The position numbers were made by a program, and so were the translations under genes. From Balaenoptera acutorostrata (lineage: Eukaryota; Chordata; Mammalia; Artiodactyla; Balaenopteridae): a stretch of DNA of 64,000 nt. Below are positions 56,870-64,000 of the stretch, piece after piece. Numbering within the stretch: the stretch's first letter is position 1; the number at the start of each line of letters is the position of its first letter. Location of the stretch: contig NC_080064.1 in assembly GCF_949987535.1 (NCBI RefSeq), positions 129,112,708 to 129,176,707 on the forward strand. The letters are read 5' to 3'. The notes below the pieces were generated by a model. That model did not search any database, had not been told where the DNA came from, and saw only the letters and a list, made by a program, of their open reading frames with translations.

Positions 56870-57759
56870 TTTTTTTCAATTCATAAAAGCCTTTATTGAG
56901 CCCAGCTATGAAGGCAACATCTCCCTAAATCCCTCTGAGACAGAATCTGAAGGCAACAAGGTGATGATTTCCACAGAAGAACTGTGATGAGTGGTTCTGG
57001 AGGGCATTCTCCTGCATGAGGTGGTTGGTAGCTCATGAGGGTATGAGGGGAAGTAGAGATTCAGAGCAGTACAGTCAGAAGTTGGGGTTCTCAAAGCAGG
57101 AAGGACTGGGATAAAAGCAGCATGAATGACCCTGGTTTTCATCCTCCATACCCTGTTTGATAGCCATTGAGAACCTTGATAGGAGGGCATAAACAGTAGA
57201 ATAAAAGGGAAAAACGTACAAAAGAAATCTTTACCAATAAGAAATCAATTTTTATCCAACCACTCTGAGAGAACCCTTAACAAAATTAGAACTCTTCAGC
57301 AGAAGCTTATTCCAAAAGACTAACCAAAATTTCATACAAGTTTATATTTTCCTTTGCAGGTATGGGTAGGTTATAGAATTCAGAATCATTTTGGAAAGTG
57401 ATGAAGTCCCATGACTTGGGTGTATGAGAACTTCCTTCTCTTCAGAGCTGTGCTTTGCTGCTTTCTCCAGAAATCCTGGAGTCTTTTGAAATCAAGTAGA
57501 TGAGTTTCCTATGGCTCTTCAGAGGAAGTAGTATTACTTTAACTGCTGATTCTCCATTGCCAGTTTTTACCCAGCTTCCTATGGCCCTGGTATATTTTTC
57601 TGTTGTAAAGCTTTCTGCCAGAATGGTGTTGGATTTCATTCTTAACTTTCTTGTAGACTCCTCAATGACAGAAGCAGTGGATGAAGTGTTTCTCATTTTC
57701 TTATCCATAATATATGACAGATCATTAGGGCCCTTTGATAGGAAATCCTGTTATCAGAA
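56870..57759 (-). pseudogene. Probable processed retrocopy of an unidentified gene
   Basis: On the minus strand a canonical AATAAA signal (complement of 56892-56897) is followed 15 bases later by a short A-run (complement of 56870-56876), as at a polyadenylated mRNA 3' end. Upstream lies an uninterrupted frame, 57708-57442 (88 codons from ATG, basic, starting MDKKMRNTSSTASVIEESTR), which stays open 14 codons further upstream to about 57750 before stops. About 560 bases of 3' UTR-like sequence with stops in all frames separate frame and signal. I do not recognise the parent gene and see no clear target-site duplication. It could instead be a terminal exon, or chance. Confidence 0.35.
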
Positions 57760-57925
57760 TGCTGGGTGTATTGTCTGTGTCTTCTATGTATAGGAGATTG
57801 AAGGAGCTCCCTGTTGGGTAAGTGAGGGACCACCACACAGGACTGGCCTGGAGAAACAGTAAAGCTGTCTCAAAGAAAATGGAAGCCACCTCCTAACTCA
57901 GGCCATGAAATACAAGAGGGCTGTA

Positions 57926-58295
57926 TTAGTTTTCTAGGGCTTCCATAACAAAGTACCACAGATTGGGTGACTTACAACAGAAATATATTTCTCACAGTCC
58001 TGGAAGCTAGAAGTCTGCTATCAAGGGGTCAGTGAGTTGTTTTCTTCTGAGGTTTCTCTCCTTGGCTTGCAGATGGCCACCGTCTCCTTGTGTCCTCACA
58101 TGATTGTCCCTCTATGCATATCTGCGTCCTAATCTCCTCTTCTCACAAGGACACCAGTCATATTGGTTTAAGGCTCACCCTAACGACCTCATTTTAACTT
58201 ACTTACCTTGTTAATGACCCTATCTACAAATATAGTCACATTCTGAGGTACTGGGGGTTAGAGTTTTGGGGGAGATACAACTCAGCCCATACAGG
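57926..58295 (-). mobile_element. MaLR LTR (MLT1-like), reversed
   Basis: Starts CTGTATTAGTTTTCTAGGGC, then ATTTCTCACAGTCCTGGAAG, CTCCTTGGCTTGCAGATGGC, ACAAGGACACCAGTCATATT and ACATTCTGAGGTACTGGGGG, ending CAACTCAGCCCATACAG. This is the complement of the MLT1 pattern. Solitary LTR. Confidence 0.8.
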
Positions 58296-58379
58296 GGCCA
58301 AGATCTAGGGTGCTGTAGTGGTGGAATTTCTGGTGCTGTCCTGATTTGTCTTGTGTACTTCCCTGGTTAACTTGTGTTA

Positions 58380-58870
58380 GCCTGGGTACCTCCAAGAAGC
58401 AGACGCTAAGGTGGGATTAAATATGCCAGAGTTTTATTAGAGGACAAGCCTATGAGAAAAAATGAGGAAGAAGCCAGAAAATCTAGGAGAAATGTCAGAT
58501 CAGAATGCAAGTCTGACACCAAGGGAAGGAGAGAGGGAAGGGAAGTTGGATGGAAAGGTCTTAGACTGCCATGAGTCTAAGGAATATTCAGGAAGGTCTT
58601 TGAGAGTGCTTGAGCCTAACTCAGGCTTCAGAGGAGTTCTGTGTCTCCCAGGAGTGGGTCTATCTCAGCATCCCTGCCACACTCAGTCATGGCTGAGTGG
58701 GAGTGTGGAATGTGGAGAGTGGGGCCTCTCTGCACAGGTGCTGGGGTGGTTGTCAATTTTGCTCCCTGTAGCTGGAGGTTTTCAAGGTGCATACTCATGG
58801 CTGCCACATACTCTTCAAGGATTGTGTTACTAGAACACAGAGAGGTGTGAATTTTACCCCAGTGGGTGCT
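58380..58870. other. Unassigned sequence, possibly an old LTR
   Basis: GCCAGAGTTTTATTAGAGGA near 58427 resembles a reversed LTR polyadenylation region, but I cannot name a family. The plus-strand frame 58462-58833 (123 codons) runs through it without a domain. Confidence 0.25.
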
Positions 58871-59284
58871 AACTGTACGTTTAACAAAAACAAGTTAAAT
58901 TCATGTGGGAAAAAAATTCACACTGTGCAGAACTGACCTCAAAGGACGGAGACAAAAGTAGTTGAAGAATAAAAGGGTTCCAGGCAAAGTAGTTGAAACT
59001 TTTATTTTGACTGTGAACAGTGCCCTTAGCACAGTTATGTACTGTATTCTCCATCCTTCATTCATCCACCCCTCCCCCCCCCAAGTTACGGCTAGCAATT
59101 CCAAATATTGTATCTTCATTCATAGGTTATAGTTCTTTATACTGCCCCCAAAGTTTAGCTTATTTATTTTCCCTTGGGGAGAGGGGGTGGGATGGAAAAA
59201 AAGAGCAAACCAAATATATGGGCTGCTACCCGCAATATTTTTCTGGATCTCTGAATCAGTGATGACCTGGGATGGCGTTTGGTG
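58871..59284. other. Unique sequence, no gene seen
   Basis: No exon seen. A poly-C run at about 59071-59081. Confidence 0.4.
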
Positions 59285-59410
59285 TTCTGAAGAGACCACT
59301 GGACTCTGAGTCGAGAAGCCTGGTCCTTGTTTTGCCCCTCAGTTGCTGAGATAGGCAGCAACTTCTCTGCACTTAATTTCCTCAGTTGCAGAATGAGAGA
59401 CTAGGCAACA
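59285..59410 (+). repeat. MIR fragment
   Basis: ACTCTGAGTCGAGAAGCCTG, AACTTCTCTGCACTTAATTT and CCTCAGTTGCAGAATGAG. Confidence 0.6.
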
Positions 59411-59579
59411 TAATCTCCAATTTTCTCCAGAAGATTGACATTCTATAATGTTCTGTATTTTAATGGCAGGTAAGTATGGGAGAAGCAATGGGCTGGAAAT
59501 CAAACATCCTCAAGTTTTGCTAAAAGTCTCTTTCTCTTCTACTTGCAATTGCATTTTTAAAGTCTTGAATTGTAATTAT

Positions 59580-59720
59580 TTATTTACATGTCTGCCTCCA
59601 GCACTTGACTGAATTTCTGGAGGTCAGGATTCATCTCTCTCTCATCTGTGTCCCCCCCAGCACCTTACACAATGCCCAACACACAACTAGCATGCTGTGA
59701 ATGTTGGTTGAATTGGTTAA
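59580..59720 (+). repeat. L2-like 3' end
   Basis: AATTTCTGGAGGTCAGGATT, then CCAGCACCTTACACAATGCC and TGTGAATGTTGGTTGAATT, typical of the L2 tail. Confidence 0.55.
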
Positions 59721-59774
59721 AGAAACAGGGACTTAGTGGCTAGATGTGGTTGGTAGTGGGAGAGACAATGGGAT

Positions 59775-59995
59775 GGTGTGGAGAAAGCATGGGCTAGACA
59801 TGCCTGGGTTCGAATCTTACTTGTGCCACTTGCTGATTATGGGACCTCAGACAACTTACTTTACTCCTTGAGCCTCCATTTCCTAATATTAGAATGGATA
59901 TGGAAATTCCTACCTGGCAAGGCTGTTGTGAAAATTGAGTGAGTTAATTTGTGTTGTGTTCCTCTCAGAACATCTGGCACATGGTGGGTACTCCT
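59775..59995 (+). repeat. MIR SINE
   Basis: Good MIR copy: ATGCCTGGGTTCGAATCTTA, TGTGCCACTTGCTGATTATG, TTGAGCCTCCATTTCCTAAT and CATCTGGCACATGGTGGGTA. Confidence 0.85.
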
Positions 59996-59999
59996 TTCA

Positions 60000-60914
60000 A
60001 GGCTGTGCCCTGTGGCCACCATGCTACAGCTTAGGAGAAGTAAAGGCTGGGGATTTTAGCGGTTTGATTCTTGATTCACCGCACAATATCTCAGGATACC
60101 TTGGTCTGCATTTTGTAGAAAATATCTTAATTTAACTCCATTTTACCACTGACCTCAAATCTAAGTAGTCTTCTAAGTGGCAGTAGTGTCATCTACATCC
60201 TGCTGTGACAAATAGGCAACTTTCTAAAGAGCTTTCAGTGTCTGTGTGGAAAGGTGCAATGCAGAGTTTTACTGCAGTGTTTCTGCAGGCTTGCTGAGGA
60301 AGCTTCCCAGACACCCTGGAGCTGGCTTTATGAGGTTGCTGTTTTCATCTTAATACACTTGGCAGAGAAAGGGCATCACGGATGTCATTGTCTTTTTTTA
60401 CTTTGAACCTGTCTGTCAATAAAATCCTGAAGAGGAAGTAAAGCACCTTTTCCTCCTTGAGCCTCTTGAGTACTTTTTAGAAAAGCACCAAGTCAGTGGA
60501 GTAGTGGAACCTGCTTCTCTCCGTGGTCTAGCTGGTCTAGATGGCCTGGGACAAGGTGTGGACTGTCTACAGGTAACTGCCACTGTGAACAGCTTGCTTC
60601 TGTCTGCGGGAGATGAAAAACAAGAAGCAGGCCACTCTGAAGGAAAATGCATTCAGATTTACTACCGTAGGACTTTCTGATTTGAGAAAGTCCATGAACA
60701 TACCATTTGATGTTGGGGTTTAAATGGGTCAACAAAAAAAATCTCTCTCTAATCTTCAGGAATGTCACTCTGGATGAATTTGTTTTTATTTATTTATTTA
60801 TTTTAACTAAAAGTTTCCTCAGGAAGGCATAAAAGTGTAATACAGAAATAAAAATTATTACCAGTTTTCTTGTTTTCTTAATGCCATAATTAAGTATTAC
60901 CCTCAATAATTATA
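60000..60914. other. Unique sequence, no clear gene
   Basis: Two overlapping minus-strand frames (60493-60768 and 60416-60652) could be parts of one decayed coding copy, but I recognise no family. A (TTTA)n run lies at about 60787-60804. Confidence 0.3.
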
Positions 60915-61085
60915 ATAGTAGTTACCCTTTATTGAATACTTACTATATGTTAAATACCATGCCAAGTGCTTAACATATATAATCTCTTTTTATTTTTAAA
61001 ACAATCCTGTAGGGAAAGAATTACTTAAATGTATTTTACTGCTGAGGAAACTGAGGCTCAACAAGGAAATGACATGCCTTCAATT
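60915..61085 (-). repeat. MIR SINE fragment
   Basis: TTTATTGAATACTTACTATA, TACCATGCCAAGTGCTTAAC and GCTGAGGAAACTGAGGCTCA. Confidence 0.75.
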
Positions 61086-61694
61086 TCACTATAGTATCTT
61101 TCCTTTAATACTCTGCTTCCCATACACTGACAGCTGCTTTCTGAACCCTTGTGATTATATTTTTAGGCTTTTCAGTCTCTTCTCTCATGGCTGTACCAAA
61201 TACAATCTGGGCGATGAGCTCAGTGTGTGAGTTTTGATGTATGGGCTACAGTTCATCAGTATTGGGTGTTCAGGGAGTTTTTTTTTTGGCTTGTACTCTA
61301 GGTTGATGAGAATGTCAGGACACTGGCTCTCAGAAAGGAGCTGTGGTCCTCTGTTTGTAAAACTGGTGGTAAATATATGTGGCTTTATAATTATGGAGGT
61401 GATACAGGATCAAGCTATAAATTTTGTAAAGATAGTGTTTAGATAAATTTATCTACGAAGTTTTACTATGAACATCAGGACTAAGGTTCACGTGAATGAC
61501 ACCTCTTCTTTTATCCCTAGGTCCTGCTTCTCCTGGGTACTTTTTCTTCAGTCCCAGTAAATATCTTCCTTAATTCCACCAGATGATGTGTGGTGCTGTT
61601 TATTCTGCCATCCTGCTACCCCTTTCTCCCAAGTGTGGATGCAGTGGGTGAGGGAGAAAGAAGAGGCAGCCTGTTGTCTGTGGGCCTGGTTTCT
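61086..61694. other. Unique sequence, no gene seen
   Basis: No exon or repeat recognised. Confidence 0.4.
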
Positions 61695-61790
61695 CTCCTT
61701 GACTCTGCCACGAGCCAGCAGTGAGGCTTTGGGGAAGTCAATTAATCTCTCAAGTTTCCTTACTTGTAAAAGGATGGCACTGGACCCACA
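61695..61790 (+). repeat. MIR fragment
   Basis: GACTCTGCCACGAGCCAGCA, TCAATTAATCTCTCAAGTTT and CCTTACTTGTAAAAGGATG. Confidence 0.6.
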
Positions 61791-62443
61791 GATCTCCTGA
61801 GAGGCCATTCTGACAGAAAATTAGAATGTTTAGAATGGAGAAAACCATCAAGCTCTAGCAGGAAATAACCTACTGGTGCCAGTGACAGACTGTTGGATTA
61901 ACTGGGCGTAGCTGTGAAGCACTGCAGTCATTTCTGTGTTTATATCATCTGAATACTGTTGCCTTCCCCTCAGATGTTGAAAGTATATCTTCATTTTTCA
62001 GATGGCAGAGCAGAGGCAGATTTGACCATTAGCTGCCCATGGAGTATTATTTATTGCTGGTTGCTTAATTTGCTGGGCAGATACATTGCCATGAGTGACA
62101 GCTGATGTTATGGTGCCTGGGAATGGTCACCAGCAAAATGCGGAGGGCTGCCCTACTTTGCTTTAGTAACGTACGTAGTTGGTTCCTGCAGAGGCTCGTG
62201 TTTGGATCCTAATGATTTTTGTTGAGTTGATATCAAAGTTGGACTGCAGGTTAATTTTAGCATGTTTTTTTTCCCTGACATTTCTCATTTAAAAGGTTTT
62301 AAAACTCTAAAATGAACAAAAAATTAAAATGTCTGCTTTACTCAAGGGGGAAATTACCTCTTGACAAAAATACTTTCTAAGGAATATTGACCTCTTGATC
62401 TGACTGAGAAATTTGTCTAGCATGACTTCCCTCAATGACCCTA
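61791..62443. other. Unique sequence, no gene seen
   Basis: No exon or repeat recognised. Confidence 0.4.
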
Positions 62444-62512
62444 CTTCCCTTCCTTCCTTCCTTCCTTCTTTCTTCCCTCCCTCCCTTCCCTTCCCTTCCT
62501 TCTTTCCTTCTT
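62444..62512. repeat. (CCTT)n-rich pyrimidine microsatellite
   Basis: About 70 bp of CCTT/CCCTT repeats. Open frames 62307-62692 on both strands pass through it and are artefacts. Confidence 0.93.
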
Positions 62513-62579
62513 CTGTTTCATGATAAGACAACTTTCCTCCTTTCTAAGTGCCAACACTTCTACCTATACTCTGAAATTA

Positions 62580-62930
62580 TTTTTCTGATTTTAAAAGTGA
62601 GACATATCCTTTGTGGAAAATTTGGAAAATGTGAAGAGGTGAAAGAAGAAAATAAAATCACTTACAATAGACAGCTGCTGTTAACATTTTGAGGTCTTTC
62701 TTTATAATTTTTCTTTTACGCATACTTTCAAAAAATAACAAAGTTGAGATTCTACTGTACATTAGTTTGAATACCACTTTCAAAAAATTAATATTATATT
62801 GAACATTTTCCATGCCATTCAATATTTTTGAGAGCCTCATTTTAATGACTGCATTACATTTTATTATGTGGTTGTACTATAATATATGGTCATTCGCCTA
62901 TTGTTCGGCATTTAGGCTTGTCACCTGTAC
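62580..62930 (-). repeat. Old L1M-like 3' end
   Basis: TGGAAAATTTGGAAAATGTG, AAATAAAATCACTTACAATA, CATTTTCCATGCCATTCAAT and TTCGCCTATTGTTCGGCATT follow the order of old L1 3' ends in reverse. Confidence 0.65.
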
Positions 62931-63340
62931 TCCTGACCTGTCCTTTGTTAGCTTCCCTGAAATTTTACCCCTTACTCATGCCTCCTCTCTCCCATGATTA
63001 CTGCTTCTATGTCCATTGGCTCCTTTCCCTGGGCCTTCACACATCTGCAGGTACTCAGGCACACCTTTACTCTCGTCTACAATGGACAATGTCTAGTGTC
63101 CTTTCTGAACTTTGGTATTTTCATATTTTTGGATTTTCTCCCTTTCAGTCTCTTTCCCTTTTATATATCACAGATAATCTAAAGCAAAGCTCTGAGCATG
63201 TCATTTCCCCTGATGATCAGGCCCCAGCCTCATTTGCCCTCCACATGTGCCCATGATCTAATCTAATTGTATTGTAAACCAAGCCATTCTGCTCATGATC
63301 TCCCTTCTGGCTTTCCATCCTTGACAAGCATGATAATCAT
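62931..63340 (+). repeat. L2-like remnant
   Basis: CCATTGGCTCCTTTCCCTGG, then GAGCATGTCATTTCCCCTGA and CTCATGATCTCCCTTCTGGC, weakly like the L2 3' coding end. The plus-strand frame 62918-63256 is inside it. Confidence 0.4.
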
Positions 63341-63964
63341 TCATCTAAGCCACTGGCGAGAATGTTAAACCTCAGCCCTGTGGCCCAACGCTAGAGACTT
63401 ACTCAAGAGATGACACCAACCCATTCATCAATATCCTTTAAGCAAAGATTATTTCGCCAGCTGTTTATGTGGGAAATTGCCTTAACATTGCAGCCCATAT
63501 TACTCCATTCTGCTTCCTGAATATTATGAAAATGGATAGTTTGGCGTAGATCAGACATGCTGCATCTCTACATTTTCCTGATCAGAGTGTCCTCTCAAAG
63601 AAAAAAAAGAGATGTGAAATTGTCAGGTCCTGATCTTTGTGAACCGATGCTGGTTCTTGGGGATCACTGCTGCCTTTTCCAACAGCTCTTAAGGCTTCTT
63701 CAAGAGCCACTCCAAACCTGTGGATTTGTCTTTCTGTCTTTATGAAAGATTAAAACTATGTGTATTGATTGTTTGCTGATATCCGTAAGGAGACAAGTGA
63801 AAGGGCCAGGCCATGTGCCTGGGGTGGACTTGAGCTGGGTATGTGGTCTTTGTAGGCATTTCCTCTATGGAGGACCTAGTTATCCGGCTTTCTCTCTCTT
63901 CCATGGTCGCTACCCAAGGTCCACTGCCCCTTTAAATGCTGTAGTCACTCATTGACATGGTAAA
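63341..63964. other. Unique sequence, no gene seen
   Basis: No exon or repeat recognised. Short open frames without domains. Confidence 0.4.
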
Positions 63965-64000
63965 TGTGATAGGGGGAATAATAGCCCCCTAAAATGTGCA
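63965..64000 (+). mobile_element. Start of a MaLR LTR, cut by the window end
   Basis: TGTGATAGGGGGAATAATAG followed by CCCCCTAAAATGTGCA resembles the 5' end of MLT1-like LTRs. Only 36 bases are visible. Confidence 0.5.

Noticed and set aside
60416..60768. Possible decayed coding copy on the minus strand
   Set aside because: Two frames could be joined by a frameshift, but I recognise no family and see no A-tail or duplication.
1..64000. CRISPR arrays, operons, bacterial or phage systems
   Set aside because: There are no regularly spaced repeats with unique spacers. The repeat content is mammalian throughout.

Overview
The window is mammalian nuclear DNA, most probably from a cetacean. The best evidence is seven copies of a tRNA-derived SINE whose 5' end reads CTTCCCTGGTGGCGCAGTGG. 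This is the CHR family known from cetaceans and hippopotamus, and no ruminant BovB/BovA or primate Alu copies are seen. L1 copies of artiodactyl/cetacean type, old MIR and L2 fragments, MaLR LTRs and a Tigger-type DNA transposon complete the picture. I found no convincing protein-coding exon, tRNA, rRNA or CRISPR array. Nearly all longer open frames fall in L1, in SINEs or in simple repeats. The window is therefore best read as intergenic or deep-intronic sequence.

Layout. 1-8.8 kb: unique sequence with a MER2/Tigger1-type element cut by a small L1 (1126-1636), MIR/L2 fragments and a truncated L1 (5080-5610). 8.8-13.2 kb: a SINE inside perfect 12-bp duplications, MIRs, and an L1 with an inverted 5' end (11827-12095). 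13.3-16.8 kb: an inverted duplication of about 0.6 kb whose inner arm carries the 3' junction of an L1, itself split by a SINE. 17.8-20.3 kb: a MaLR LTR and old fragments. 20.3-28.9 kb: an old L1 split by a nearly full-length younger L1 (21613-28459, minus strand), with a SINE inserted in the old L1's own target-site duplication. 29.6-33.5 kb: three SINEs in the same orientation. 34-48 kb: mostly old MIR/L2, a MaLR LTR, an L1 with a (TA)n tract, a (GT)n(GA)n microsatellite, and a SINE plus L1 pair sharing three copies of one target site. 48-64 kb: L2-like fragments, an old L1 with ORF1 and ORF2 remnants (53.1-55.7 kb), a probable processed retrocopy (minus strand, about 56.87-57.76 kb), two MaLR LTR pieces and an L1M tail.

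The younger L1 is the only element with recognisable enzyme domains. Its endonuclease keeps the expected catalytic residues and its reverse transcriptase keeps FADD, but frameshifts and stops make it non-autonomous as sequenced. Three unique stretches (near 10.8, 34.3 and 46.4 kb) hold clusters of transcription-factor-like motifs, including one exact RFX X-box palindrome. They are the best candidates for host function, but this is inference from motifs only.

I did not find a new biological system. The strongest structural observations are the polarised inverted duplication, the layered insertion stack, the 5'-inverted L1 and the repeated use of one target site.
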